A DNA stretch of 64,000 nucleotides from Strongyloides papillosus. Taxonomy: Eukaryota > Nematoda > Chromadorea > Rhabditida > Strongyloididae. Position 1 is the stretch's first letter, and the number at the start of each line of letters is the position of its first letter. Of the stretch, positions 35,706 through 49,891 are shown piece after piece. The DNA lies in assembly GCA_005656395.1 (NCBI GenBank), contig SRSI01000004.1, forward strand, positions 1,550,001 through 1,614,000. The letters are read 5' to 3'. The notes beneath the pieces are model-generated. The model was not told where the DNA came from. It saw only the letters and a program-made list of their open reading frames with translations, and did no database searches. The position numbers and the translations under genes were made by a program.

Positions 35706-36124
35706 ATGGATTTTTCTCTAGGACAAAGTAATGATGACGATTCAGAGTCTATGTTAAATTTTACAATAACAATACCAGATCAAAATGATAACCATCCTCC
35801 AAAACGATGGAAGGATAAAGTAGAATTAGTAAGATCAGAATCAAATCCACCGATATTAAAACATTGTTCAATAAGTAAAAATTCTCTGTTTTTAGAAAGA
35901 CAAACTGCATCAGGTAATTTGTATTTCTATTTAATTACAAATATTTTTTTAAGAAAATCGCAATACATTTCCAAGAAAACGATCCTCTCAATCATTTAAT
36001 CACAATTATCTCAAAGTTCCCAATCTTTCTGGTAGAACATCACCATCTGTTATCAGTATGAATTCTGATCCTGAGTCTTGTCTAGATGGTATTTATGGTA
36101 ATGGAGATGATGATGATATGATAA
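35706..36124 (+). CDS. alternative 5' coding exons A of the SLC4A11-like gene
   Basis: Two exons (35706-35913 and 35954-36124). They encode a polar, low-complexity N-terminus with DQNDNHPPKRW, SLFLERQTAS, RKRSSQSF and an acidic end (NGDDDDMI). The second exon ends in phase 1 at a GTATGT donor. That is the phase needed by the shared acceptor at 46431, and joining keeps the frame and gives a 908-aa protein. The next possible coding block at 42014 cannot be entered in this phase because a stop follows within a few codons. The splice over a 10.3 kb intron is inferred; the block could instead belong to a different, unseen gene. Confidence 0.55.
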
Positions 36125-39100
36125 GTATGTTTTACTTACTAAATTAAATATAAAAAACAACTTTTTTTTTACCAAATATCATTATATTAAAGCACCACTT
36201 ATATCTTGTAAAAAAAAAAATTTTACAAAAACTCTCAAGTAAGACTAAAAATAGACAAATTATTGGAATGTCTTAATAGCTTTTTTACCTCGTGCTATAT
36301 ACAAATATTTCAAAATGCTTTAATTTAGTTATTACTTTCACTAAAACATGTATTAATTGACATTAAAAGTAACGATTATTACCATAATAACATGGTGCTA
36401 AAATTCTATTTTAATGCTGAATATGCCAATTTTATGTAATTGTTATAAGAGTAACATTAAATAAGGATATATGAAAACTTTTGTATGTTTTTAAAATATA
36501 AGTGTGTAATTGTTTAAAAGAATTTATATTTATAACAAAAAAGTTTTAATATATTTTTTGACATTGATATTTGATATCTTTTGTAAACAAATACTTACAT
36601 TCTTAAATCCAAAAGTTAATTATGTCCATAATGAAAGAAATGTTAATAAGGCGTAGAAAGTTTTTTAATAAAATTCTTCAAAATAATATCTTTAAATATT
36701 TTTGGAAAAGCAAATATTAACTAAAAAAACTGCTGCAGATTGTTATGATATGGTAAATTTGATGTTGAATAATAATGATGAATAATTGAGTACAAGTAGT
36801 TGTCAATGATATTATCATATTTATTTTTCTTTAACTATCTGTTTTACTAACATGGTATGGAAAAGTTTATGAGGGAATATTTTCTCTTAACATCTCAGTT
36901 TTTTTATTTATTATATCAGTACTTATCATTATGTGTTATTTTTTGAAGAAAAAATTGATATTTTTGGTAATAGTAGATATTAACTTTTTTAAAAAAGCTT
37001 ATTCTATAAAAAAATATATGCATTGTTCATTGTTTTTTAATCGAGGAATGATCTTTCTTCAAATTATATCTTTTTCAATACATATCCAATCAATTAAAAA
37101 CTTATTCTAACGTTTATAATATTTTTGTTATTCCATATCATTAAAGTTCTATTACCTAATTTTTTATACTTAGCAAAGCAACATATATAGATTTGTCATT
37201 TAATACTTTCTTTAATATATTTTTTAATGATGTTTTATAATCAAATTTTTCAAAGTTATATTTCTGTATTTTAAAATATTTATAACAATGTCTTTTTTAA
37301 ATATACTCCTATATATCACCAAGTTTTCCAAAGAAATTCTTTTTTAATTTATTATTCTTTTATTTAAAACAATATGTAGTTATTGAAAAATTTTAAAACT
37401 GTACATTAGCAATAATAGAAAAAAAAGAAAATAAAAAAACTTTAACATGTTAGAGATAATAAAAAATATTCTCCTCCAGGTTAATATTTTGATATGTAAA
37501 TCAGAATGTTGATAGTTATATTCCTATCATTTTCATATCTTTCTTCTTTATTTTACTCTAATTCTCATCATCAGTAGCATATAATAATTAGGTTTCCGTT
37601 ATATAATTTTATTTTGAATATTTTAGATATTTGATAAAAACGGATTTTTGCAATTTTATAGATAGGAGAAATTGTTGTATGTTTAAAAGTAAATCTATCC
37701 ACATTTTACTTTAATTATTTTCTTTTTGTCTGTTATCATGAATCACATTTTCGGTATGCCATCTTTAGATAGCTATTATTTAAACATAAAGAGCGCTTGG
37801 ATTTAATATATTGATAAAAAGAAAGATAAGTTTAATTCTTTCAAAAAATTTCAACTTTACAGTAGAAAAAATAACTCTTAAATCTCGTTATTTTTTATAA
37901 ATATTAAACTGATTATTGATACTAAAAATCAAAACGATTTTTTGCTATTTTTTAAATAAAATATATTGTATAAACAAAACACTAATTGTTAGGTTGTTAT
38001 TTTTTTATTAAATGAAAAAGGATTACATTAAGTAATTACAAAGTTTAGTGATTTATTATCGTTAATTTTATTAGTATAATTAAAGATAAATATGCGACGG
38101 AAAAAAATGGTGCTTTTAAAACAGTAACGAAATCAGAAACCTCAATATTTATATATATTTGTTTGGTAAAATGTAATTGTTATCGAGAAAAAGAACATAT
38201 TTATATGAAGAGTTTTGGCATTTTTTTTAAAAATATTATAGATTTCCTTAACTTTTATCATTTTTAATGTTTTATCATTTATAAACAAAAGGAAAATAAG
38301 GGTTATTTATTAGTGTACTATATTTTTATTTAGTAAAAACGTAGTTATATATAATTTTATTGTGGAAAACATAAAAATTTATCATCTTGAATATTTTGTA
38401 GAGTTTAGCGGGACTACAAGAAGTAAAAATTTTATACATTTATCAAAATATATAAATTTCTTGCTATTTGTTTTTATTGGTAACTTTTTAGAAAAGTTGT
38501 ATGTCTATTTTATTCAAAATCAAACTTGACTCTTTACTTACTATAGTTTATCATTTCCTATTAAAGAATGACATATTTTGCGGGGGTGCCGTCTTTTTAT
38601 TTTTCATCTTCCTATTTCCATAATCTATTGGAGTAGTAAAAATTTCACTAATGTCTATTATATACTTTTTTATATCTTATCTTACCGAATTTATCAGAGA
38701 TAAGTGAATACTTTTTAATGTTTAAAATAAATTATCTTATCCAAAATACTAAAAAACAACAATATATATGATTAGAGAATAAAATTATAATAAGGTATTT
38801 ATCCTTTGATCAATTATACAATTTTTATACGTATTATTTATAAGATAAAAAAACAATATTTTAACAAAAAGGGATAAAAAAACATGTCAATTAGTATTAT
38901 TACGATAACAAAGACAGAAGAAAAATCAAACTAAGATTTATTTTGAATAAAGGATTGTTTTAAAATAAGAAAAAAGCTTAGGTTTTGTGGCAAGTTAAGT
39001 TTCTTGGGAATTAGTTTAAAACACTCTTATTTACATTATATAATCCTATGCCCACTTCTAATTAAATTTTCAAGGCCCCCTAGAATCGTTATTTTATACG

Positions 39101-42013
39101 TATTATAGTTCTTTTTATTATTTTTAATATATGGACATTTTTTATTTTTTCATAAAATAAATAGCAATCTAAGATGGAAATATTGAAAATATTTGAATAA
39201 AAAAAACTATCGATATATTTATAATCTTTTGTTTTATATAAATAAATATATTTTTATATCTTTATTAGAAAATTAATAATTTTTATATAATATCATCAAT
39301 ACAGTTATTTATTCAACTTTCGTTACTACTAATTATAATATATAACATCTTATGCCTCCTCTCCTTAAGATATTTTACTTAATTTTGAACAAAAATTCAA
39401 TAACATTTTTATTAAAGTTAATGACATTTAAACTTTTATTCTATTTAATATAATGCAAATCATAACACTACTACATTTATCTGTTTTTTGATATATTTTT
39501 TAATCTTCTATTATATTAAGTATTTTTATATTAAATAGCAATATTATACACTAAACTTTATCAAATTTACTTCTTTTATATTATTTTAAAGTAAAAAACT
39601 TTTTACTTTTAAAAAATATCTTTAAAGTTATTTAAAAGGGTAATATATTAAGAAACAAAGAAAATCTTGTTGTTAGTTGTCTATTATTTGAATCAATTTG
39701 ATTATTATATATATTTAAAAATTGGACAAATCATTTTTAAGACATCTATTTTTCCCGTCAATAATCATTTAAATTGTTATATATATTTTTACTATTTAAA
39801 CATAGAATTATTTGTCATAAATTTTAATATTTACCATACGAAAGAATTAATGAAAAAAGATTTACACTATAAATTGCAATTAAAAATAAAAGAAAAAAGT
39901 GTTGAGTAGTTTTTGAGTTATAGCTAGAAAATTTTTCCATGGTTAGTTTATTTTTCTATCTTTACTTTATCTATTAAACTTAGAAGATACTAAGATAAAT
40001 ATTTAATAGTATAATTTTACTATATGGTTTACGGAAGGAAAATTGTATTAAATTAAAATGTTTCAAATACTAATAAAGTTTTGAAATTTATTTTATATCT
40101 CAATGTTAAAAATATAGTATATTGTTATCCAATTTTAAAAATAACATTCAACACATATGTTTTTTTTCTACTATTTTTAATGTATTAAATAGTGTTGCCG
40201 ACTAATTTTTAGAATTATTTAATATATTTACTTAATATTTTTACAGCATTCCATCTCGCCCTTTGACATATTCTATTCTCCTCCATATTACTTTTAAAAC
40301 GCGGATCATTTAAATTTTCTAATCGTTATATATTATTTATTTTATTCTCTGCATTCATTGAACATCTTCAGAACAATGTTTAAAATTCATAACAACATAT
40401 TATTAATGTTTAATATAAAAGAAACTTCTAAAGATATATACTATAACTATTTGACTGACTTTGGCATTAATTTTACTTTTTCTTCTGAATTTTAATAAAA
40501 CTACAGTGCCTCTTATTTCCTTTTCATTCTAATATTTTACCACGACTTGCAAATTATTCTAATTAATTGAGGATGTTAAATTGCCAGAGGTTGTAATATA
40601 AAACATTTTATTAAACATACTTTATTATTACTATAATGTCCACAAACTTGCAATTAACATCCTTATCATATTTTCTTATTACTAGTGGCACTGAATTCCT
40701 TTAAATGTGCCAAAATATTTATTTTAATAATTATATTTTTAACTACTTTTTTACTCCAAAAATATTTTAAATTCTACAAATATATGTTGTGAAACTTTTA
40801 TAATACTTCTCCCTTTTTTATATAATTTTATCTTTAATAAAAAAATTACTGAGTCATTATTTTTTTTTAAGATAAGTAATTACATTGTACTTCAAATAAA
40901 TGAAAAATAACAACAACAAATTCTTCGAAAGTCTTTTATTATAAAGTAAAAAAATTTTAATGTAGATAAATTTTTTTCCACCTAAATTTTAAGAATATAA
41001 TTATTATGACATTAGAAATTGTAAGAATACTTTTTAATTTCAATTTTACGTGCATATAGTTTAAACATTTATCTATATATTTATAGTAGTGAAATATTTT
41101 ATCAAATTTGAATTTGATAAATACACATTCAATGCTACCGTATAGTATCTTATATTTTAATACTCAAACATGAGACATAAAATAAATTAGAAGTATAAAA
41201 ATTAATTTATTTACATTTGCTATTCTTATCAACACATCATTTATTAGTTGTAACAATTCAAACTATTGTTAAATATATATTGAATCATAAATATCTCATT
41301 TAATCAAATTTTCTTAACTATATTCTTCAATATTTTTTACTATTATTATCTATTTTAAACTTCGAATTTTAATAACCAAAACGTTATCCTTATTTACCAA
41401 TCTTTTTAAAATGTGTCATTCACAGAAGTATTTATTAAAATTAAAAGTCAAAGTACTTGCAAATTTGGCACTTTTAAGTATTTTGTAAATATAAAATTTT
41501 ATTTTAAAAAAGTATTGAAAATGAAGAATATTTTAAATATTGACTATTCCTTAGAATAACTTAGCATGATTGCATATATAATTAGTTTTTTCACTATTAC
41601 TTTTATTTATCACAATTTGACAATACTTTAAATAATATTTTTTATTACTTTTGATAAATCACGATTTTTGGTCATCTATTATCATAAAAAATTCAATTTT
41701 AATCCTTTTTTTGGCCAAATATTTTCTTCTATCTTTGTATTACTAAATATTTAAAATAATTAAAATATTTCTATAAAAGCAATATTTTATGTGTAATTTT
41801 TAATTAACAAAAATAATTGTACATGCATGTAAAAAAATGTGTTTAATCTTTCATATAATGATATATAATTGATTATAGTATAATGCATATTCAGCATTAA
41901 ATAAACATTTTAGACCATCTTAATGATTAAAAATTATTAATTTTTATTATTTAAATTTTAACTATATATAAAACAAATTCTTTGAAAAAAGGGCTGTTGT
42001 GGAAATATATTAG
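36125..42013. other. long intron / inter-exon region of the SLC4A11-like locus
   Basis: Nearly 6 kb of AT-rich sequence with no supported exon. It would be part of a 10 kb intron of the distal isoform. A candidate short inverted-repeat element lies at 40504-40693 (ends CAGTGCC / GGCACTG). An 80-codon frame at 39667 has the composition of random AT-rich DNA and is not called. Confidence 0.5.
40504..40693. repeat. candidate 190-bp inverted-repeat (MITE-like) element
   Basis: Ends are CAGTGCC at the left and GGCACTG at the right, with an internal pair GGATGTTAAATTGC and GCAATTAACATCC also in inverted orientation. No perfect TA duplication is seen at both ends, so the call is weak. Confidence 0.3.
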
Positions 42014-42878
42014 ATGACAGCTATAATTCAAAATAGTTCAGAAGAATCGACGACTACGACAGTGTCACAGAAAGGTAAAAATTCAGTTACCTCTGAGGAG
42101 GGAAATTACCGACCTGATGAAACATCATATAGCCCTTCTGATGTCAATAGATCAGAGATAAGCAATGTTGCAACTAGTACCTCACAAGATAGTGGTACAA
42201 CTACCTTTTTAACAAACACCAGTGGGCGGAGTACTAACAATGTCGGTTCATCAGGCAAATATTTAAGAAAATTTGCCTCTGAAAATAGCTTTATGTTAGG
42301 GAAAAATGCTTTACAATCAGTACAAGTTGTGGATAATGAAAAATCTAAGGTGGATGAAAAAAAGGTTGACGATATTGAATTTGGAGAGGCCCATGAAATA
42401 TCTTCAAAAAATCGAATTTTTACAGTACGTCCTGTAACATCGTTACCATGTGGTCCGAAAAAAAATCATTGTGGCGGGACAGTCATTAGTAAGTTGCAAG
42501 GACGACATCAAGAATCAGAAGATGGATCAGGATCTTTAGCATCAGAAGCAACAGTGACATCAGGAGCTGGAGTATATACCTCAGCGACACCAATGTCCAA
42601 ACAAAAATTACGATTTAAAATAAGAAGACCTAAAAGTGTCACTAATATAGGGTATTTTTTAGTAGACTATTAAAATATATTTTTTATAATAATTTTTAGA
42701 AATTCAACTTCAAATAACAATTATGATAATTCATTCACATCACAAACACTTTATTCAATGGATGGATTAGATAAATTGGAAAAAAATGGTTATTTAAATA
42801 ATAATGAAGAACGTCGTATGTCTACTGTTTATATGATGGATGATGATAGCACTCATGAATTTGAGGAAAATCAAACAG
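42014..42878 (+). CDS. alternative 5' coding exons B of the SLC4A11-like gene
   Basis: Exons 42014-42651 and 42700-42878 (phase 2 between them) encode about 272 residues. They are rich in Ser/Thr/Gly and likely disordered, with a basic segment KQKLRFKIRRPKSVTNIG at the junction and an acidic stretch MMDDDSTHEFEEN near the end. The block ends in phase 1 at GTTTGT, again matching the shared acceptor at 46431; the full protein would be 1054 aa. The start ATG is preceded directly by TATTAG, which fits a trans-splice acceptor and therefore an independent promoter. No homologous domain is seen in this part. Confidence 0.65.
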
Positions 42879-45246
42879 GTTTGTTATTAGGCAAAAAATA
42901 AACATAAAATATTAAATTCATTATTTTGGTGGTAATCGTTACTTTAAATTTAATAGACACAAATTTGAAAAAAATATTATTTTACATTATGAGTAAATGC
43001 ACACATGTATATTTATAACAAATTAGGAAATGTACTTAAGCAAATTTTTTTCTATTACATTATCCTACAATATTTTTAACTATAGGCAAAATTGTAATGT
43101 CCATAACAAAGTTATTTAATACATAATAAAAATGGCATCTTATTCAGTAGTAGTTTGACGTACTTGAAGTTTATTCTTCGTTTTCTTTTTTTCAACAATG
43201 CAACACTCTGTTTCTTTATAAACTTTTATATTAACATTTTCAAACTTTTTATAAATTCAATAATATTTCGTAAACTTTTATACACAGAATTTGTACAGCA
43301 TTTTATCTGTTAATTAAAACAATTGTTGGCCCATTATATTATATTTATCATACTTAACCCTCTTTAAAAAATTGTAAGATATTTATAATTCTCTTTATTT
43401 ATATCTGGCAAACTTTTCTTTATAAATCATAACATAATTTACAATCCTTTAAAAGCATATATCAATTTTTTAAGAACTATTTTTTTTCATACATTTATGC
43501 TTTAATGATTAAATGCATTTTTAAATCAGGTAATCATGTATTTCTAATAAAATAGAGAGAAAAAAACGATTAACAAGCAATTTATTTCTAAAATATTTTA
43601 AAAAAAGTGCTCTATTCGTATATCGTAAAGAAAAAATATTAAATTAGAGATAAATGTTAAAATATATTAGGTAGTTAAAAACAATATTGACTATGGAATT
43701 TAAATGACAATTTTTTGTGTGATATATTACTTCCTCTTACTCCTTCAAAATTATTTTCCATACATAGATAAGTTATAAATTTAAGGAAAAAAAGATTTTT
43801 TTTTAAAAAATTTAATTCATTTTATTATATTGTTGAATATCATTTATCAAGTATAATAAACAATTATCAAAATTTTTAAATACATTAATTTTTTATCTTT
43901 AATAATTTATAATTTTAATATATATACATCAATTTCAAAGAATAATTTTTTTATCAATATTTTGGATATATTTTTTAAAAGATATAAAAAGCTTAAATAT
44001 TATAACTTATAAGACTCTTCGTTCTTCTTCATTTAAAATATTAAACTAATTGTATGCTATAGTACTTTTCTAATCCCTTTACTAAAATAGTAGTCTTTTA
44101 TTGTGCCATATCCAGTAAGATATATATTTTATATATATATATATATATTTATGAATAGACAGTAGATTGTGAAAAGGGCCCCAACAAAAATAGTTTGAAA
44201 ATAGTAATATTTTAGGATGACGAGCGTAAATGCAACAAAATCTTTTGATATCGAGAGAAATGAACAAGTAATAGATGTTAAAGCATCGGTGGTATAAAAC
44301 TTTTTCAGAATAATGAAATAAATTTTTAGTTAAGTTGACTAATTACTGATAACTGACCAACTTTATTTTCTTTAAATATTCAATTTTATTACAAATAAAA
44401 TACACTATATATCTTTTATAATTGTTTAAGTATTACCTAATATAGATAAATTTTATTTATAGTAATTCTAACAAAACGATCATTTTTTTCATATAATATG
44501 TATAAAGTATATAAAAAAGATTAAATCAAATCATTTTATTGTATACATATGAAAAAAACTTAAATTAGCAGAATAAAAAAAATAATTGTGATGTTGTTTT
44601 ATGATTGTCCTAATTTTATCACATATCTAATTTGTCCATTCATTGAGCGTTTCAAATAGTTTTTAGTTGATGATATGTAGCAAACTTTTTTATATGGCAT
44701 CTTAATTCAACCAAATAACTAAATACTTTACTTAAAGCAAAATGTTTCGTTCAATTTTTAAAGCTATATTTCAAAAATATTTTACATTGCGATTTTGTTA
44801 AAGCCTGAGAAAGGAATAAACTATCTTTTGAAAAGTAAAAATTATACACTATTTGACATTTTTGGATAAACTAATGTTCTTTAACTTCCTTTTATAAGAT
44901 ATGAATATCATCATTATATAATATTTATTCTATATCTTTTTTTGAAATTATAACTTTTAAAAATAACTACTTACATCAAACCTTTTTTATAAGTTCTTTT
45001 TTTTCTATCTTGAATTATTCATTATATTTTAATCATATAAGCATAAATTTTAGACATATTCAAACATACATGATACATATATTATTTATAAAAAATCTAT
45101 ATGTGTGTCAAATTATTCTATAATTATTATTTCATATAATAATATGGTATTATAATATATTGTTTTTCTTAACTATAATCTACAAACATTATTTTATATT
45201 GTCTTTTGATGCCATAACTTAAATTTTCTTAAAAATAATCATCACT
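42879..45246. other. intronic/intergenic region upstream of exon C
   Basis: AT-rich, with a TA microsatellite at about 44120-44148. No supported exon. It presumably contains the promoter of the 45247 start. Confidence 0.45.
44120..44148. repeat. TA dinucleotide microsatellite
   Basis: A run of alternating TA with one T-rich interruption, directly visible. Confidence 0.7.
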
Positions 45247-48200
45247 ATGTTTGGTAATTCTCCTGATAACCAAACAAATGGGTCTAAAAATAATATCGTA
45301 TATACTCCACAAGTGCAAGTAATTGTATCTGCTGATCCACAAAAAAATGATGTTGTCTCCACGACAACACCTCTGTCAAATAGGAACCCTGATAATATAT
45401 ATAATTCTACTATTATTATTGAGAATAATGCAACAGGACAATCATCTTCTGTTGTTAGGAAAACAAACCCTGAATCGGCAAATTTAATTGTTTCTCAAAA
45501 ACCACCAACAAAACAACGTTTATTTATTCGTTATAGTTCTAGTTCTGCGCTAATGTCTTCAAAAAATAATCAACAAAATGAGCCTACTAAATTTACTACG
45601 TCGGGTCCAACTACCCCTCAGGTTCCAACATTTAATATCAATGATACAGATGATAAGGGTTCCCTCTATAATAGTGAAAAATCTATTGAAAACTATGATG
45701 ATAGAAGCTCTATAAGGAGGCCTTCAAGTTTATTAAACTCTGGAGGTATAATTTGCCGACCAATGTTTCGTGAACAATCATTAATTAGTAATTCATCCCA
45801 ATATTCAGGTCCTTCTTCTAAAGGTTGTCGTAGGAAATCTATGCATAACTCCGCATTTGCTAATACTATTGGTTTACGTCCAATCAAAACAATTGATCGA
45901 CGAGCCTCTCAACCTCTATTACAATGTTCCAAGAGTGTGAAGAAGAAGTCATTGTCTATTAATGATCCTATTTCAATAGACTCCCAAAAAACACCTATAA
46001 AAGAGAAAAAAAAAGATAATATCGAGGGAAATTTAAAAATAAATGGAAATGATAAAATTTCTGTTAAAGGTTTCCTTACTAAACGTGTCTCATGGATGTC
46101 AATGAAATCTTTACTAGATGGAAATGATTCATTGTCTAATTTATTTTCAAAATCAAAAAATAATGACACTTCTTATTGTGTTAGCAATAAGAGTGAGACA
46201 CGTTCTAATAGCCAATATGAATCTAATGTTAACCTTGATGAACAATTCGACCTGGAAAATGATACTCCACCACTTGAGACAATGTCTTGGAGCAACGCTG
46301 GTTCGTAAAAATATATTCTCAAAAAATACGTTACAGCTATCTTTTCATTGATTGTTACATAAAAACTAAAAATTTATAAATTTTAATAATCTCATCTAAT
46401 ATTCCTTTATAATAAAGTTTTTTCTTTCAGATGAATACGAAAACGTAACGCTAATGTATGCAAAACACGAAAAAATACCAATGAAAGATTTTGGTTCTGA
46501 GATTAGAGCGACAATGGATATTGATCATTTACTTAACAAATCTGTTCTTTTATTAGATCTTCAAGAGACATCATTAGAAGAAATATTTGCAAAGTAATAA
46601 TTTTTTAATGATTATTTTTAAATGTATTTTTTTAGAATTATTCATGAAATGGACATTCAAGAACCAGAATTTACAAGTGAACAAGTACGTTCTGTTTTAT
46701 TTACACAGGATGCAGGCAATCAGTTTCATATATTAAGTAGAACCGTTCAAAGTATATGTACAACTGGTACTGTTGGTGGTACTTTTGATTATGATCAAAC
46801 ATGGATATGTGCCTTATGCATGCTGAATACTGTTCAGCATAGACATGTCGCTATTGCCAGATTGTCACATCCAACAAATTTAGGAAGAACTATGCAAGAT
46901 TTAAGATTTATTATAATTGTAATTGCACCATCAAGAGCAAAAGGCACTAAAACAGCCCTTGAAACAACACGGACTTTTGCCACACTCTTTGCTGATATGG
47001 ATATTCGACAACGTTTAGTTATGGCTCAGACAGTAGAACAGTTTAGGAGTACATTACTTGGGGCAGCTAAAGAATTAGCTATGGAACAAAATCAATGGAG
47101 AGAAAGGAAGACATCGATCCATTTATCACAAGCAAAAGAACAACTTGTAGGAATAATGTTTGGACCAGGAAAATGGTATCCTTTTAGGGGTCTTATAGAA
47201 GATTTTAAAAGAAGATGGAAACATTATGGTTCTGATTACATCGATGGGTTTACAGGCCACAAAACTATGCAAAAACTTATTAGTTCAGTTATTTTTCTTT
47301 ATTTTGCATGTATTTTACCAGCAATAGCATTTGGTGTTCTTAATGATGATAATACAGGAGGAGGAATTAGTAAGTTGTAATTCATTAAAATCAATAGTAT
47401 AAACTTCTTTTTTTAGATGTTAGAAAAGTAATATTTGCACAAGCAATTGGTGGAATATTTTTTGCAATATTTGGTGGTCAACCAATGATTATACTACTAA
47501 CAACAGTACCATTAGCAATTTATATAAAAGTAATATATCGAATATCGCAAGATCTAGGTTATGACTTTTTTGCTATGTACGCGTGTGTTGGTCTGTGGTG
47601 TCAGTTTTTTTTGATAATATATGCTTCAACAGAATTATGCAGTTTAATGAAATTAGCAACAAGATCAGCTGAAGAGATGTTCTCATTGTTTATAGCTATA
47701 GCTTTCACTGTTGAAAGTGTTAGAGCGATGCATACGAGTTTTACAAAATATTATCAGGGTTGTGATCAAAATTTTGAGATAATACGGGAAAAAACAACAC
47801 TACTTGAAAGATTTGCAAATGTCACAAACATGAGTTTTAAAGACGTTGTTAATAATTTCACAATGTCGAATGAAACTGTAAGATTTTATTTTTTAACTTT
47901 TTAAATTTAACAATATATTTTAGCTGCAAACGTCGGGTGGTGCTTGTAATAGAGATACATCAATTTTGTATATGCTTCTCATGTTTGGGACTCTCTGGTT
48001 AGGACTGTTTCTTTATAATTTCAGAAAAACACCCTATTTAACAAGAGCAAGACGTGAATGGCTTGCTGATTATGCTTTACCGGCAAGTGTACTTATTATG
48101 TCGTTTGCTGGAGCATATTGTTTTAGCGAAATTCACAGTAAGATTATTATCACTGTAAAAAAAACTAATTAATTATTTTTAGAAGATATGTTCGACCTTC

Positions 48201-49003
48201 GTAATGATGTTAAGTTATTAGAAATTGCTGATCTATTCTCATTACCATGGCAAGCCTATTTAGTTAGCGCACTTTTAGGATTTTCTCTTTCATTTTTATT
48301 TTTTATGGATCAAAACATAACAAGTGCAATTGTTAATAATTCCCAAAATAAACTAAAGAAAGGGACTGCATTACACCTTGATCTTTTTGTTGTGGCAATC
48401 CTCAATTGTTTCTTATCAATATTTGGTTTGCCATGGATGCACGGTGCATTACCACATTCACCTCTTCATATTAGAGCTTTAGCTGATGTTGAAGAAAGAG
48501 TAGCTCAAGGACATGTTCATGAAGTTATAATGAATGTTCGTGAAACAAGAATATCATCTTTAATTGCTCATATCTTGATATTAATTTCAACTTTCACATT
48601 AATACCATTCCCACTACAACTAATTCCAACCTCTGTACTTCATGGATTATTTTTATACATGGCATTGACTTCTTTAACTGGAAATGAAATGTTCGAAAGG
48701 TTACTTCTCCTTATTACAGAGCAACAAGCTTACCCACCGACTCATTATATTAGAAGAGTTCCTCAAAGAAAGGTTCATTTATTTACAGCTTGTCAGCTGA
48801 TACAATTAGTTTTACTTTGCGCAATTGGTTTTAGTCCGTATCCTTTTATCGAGATGGTGTTCCCAATCGTTTGTTTCTTCTTTTTACCAATTCGGTGAGT
48901 AATAATTTATTATTATTTAATATTTTTAATTTTTTATAGACATACATTGATACCTCGCCTCATTGATTATAAGTACCTAGATGCGTTAGATGGAAGGCAT
49001 TAA
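45247..49003 (+). CDS. SLC4A11-like borate/H+ (bicarbonate-transporter family) membrane transporter, isoform C
   Basis: SLC4-family membrane transporter closest to SLC4A11 (described as a borate, NH3/H+ or water transporter). Exons 45247-46300, 46431-46593, 46636-47369, 47417-47877, 47924-48137, 48183-48894 and 48940-49003 agree in phase and give 1133 aa. The first exon (351 residues) is disordered and Ser/Asn-rich. The cytoplasmic domain follows with DHLLNKSVLLLDLQETSLEE, FTQDAGNQFHILS, KRHVAI-like QHRHVAIARL and TKTALETTRTFATLFADM. The membrane domain begins at FRGLIEDFKRR and carries YFACILPAIAFGVLNDDNT, IGGIFFAIFGGQP, GTLWLGLFLYNF, MDQNITSAIVN, GLPWMHGALPHSPLHIRALADVEERV, and the near-diagnostic PPTHYIRRVPQRK. 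It ends KYLDALDGRH. N-glycosylation-type sites lie in the extracellular loop (NVTNMS, NFT). Two other 5' ends lie upstream (35706 and 42014). Confidence 0.93.
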
Positions 49004-49891
49004 AAAATGTTTATACAGACTATAAGGAAAGATCAAATTAATAAAACAATAATAAATGATATATAAATAAATTTAACAACATTGCTTTAGCTAAAAAAAA
49101 CTTTATAAAATTCTATTGTTATAAAGATGTATGCTGAGAAGATATAAAGTATTATGATGTAATATAATAGTAGTTTGTTGTACCTTTTGAAGTTGTTTTT
49201 AAAAATTATTTTCATCTAAAACATTTTCTTCATAATTATGCACAGTTAGTAGAAAGCAAAAAATAATTCATATACAAATAAAGTCATATTTTCATCTTAT
49301 CTATATATCTTTCAAAAAAAATTATATTCAAAACATATTTTATATATGGATTTGAGATTGATATTGTCTAACAAATGTTAATAATAATTATAACGGAATA
49401 ACAAAACAGGATTTTAACAAGGCAAATTTTTTTAACGTCCTTAATGAGTTATACTTTTTGATATATATTCAAAAAAATTAATGAATGAATAAAATAATTT
49501 CCATATGATTTTTTTTAAAACAAGATATTTTGTTGATAAAATCAGGTAGTCACTTTTTGAACATCCTTTATTCATATTAAAAAAATAAATTACACAATAA
49601 ATATTACCTCATTTATTTTGAATTAATTATAAGAAAATTAGTTCATTTATTGTTTCTAATAATTTCGGTAAGGTTGTTATATATCAATTACTTAATTCAC
49701 GTTTTTGTCCCTCCACCAAAAATATTTTAAATAGTATATTAATAAATTTTTGTATTATATAATTATTAATTCGATGTGCTAACCATTAGCAAAATTAATT
49801 TATAAAAATACATACTATATCTAATCAAATTTATTACCATCCTTTTGAACTATAAAAAATTTATCAAAGTTTTTGTTTGTTCTTTCCAGAA
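49004..49891. other. intergenic region
   Basis: Spacer between the transporter and the collagen gene. It should hold the collagen promoter. The collagen ATG follows a TCTTTCCAG acceptor, a likely trans-splice site. Confidence 0.5.

Noticed and set aside
39667..39909. 80-codon open frame in the long intron
   Set aside because: It begins at TTG, is rich in Ile/Tyr/Asn/Lys, and no family or splice sites support it.
46431..46443. ATG at the first base of the shared SLC4A11 exon as a start codon
   Set aside because: That ATG is out of frame with the transporter and follows a splice acceptor; the exon begins in mid-codon.
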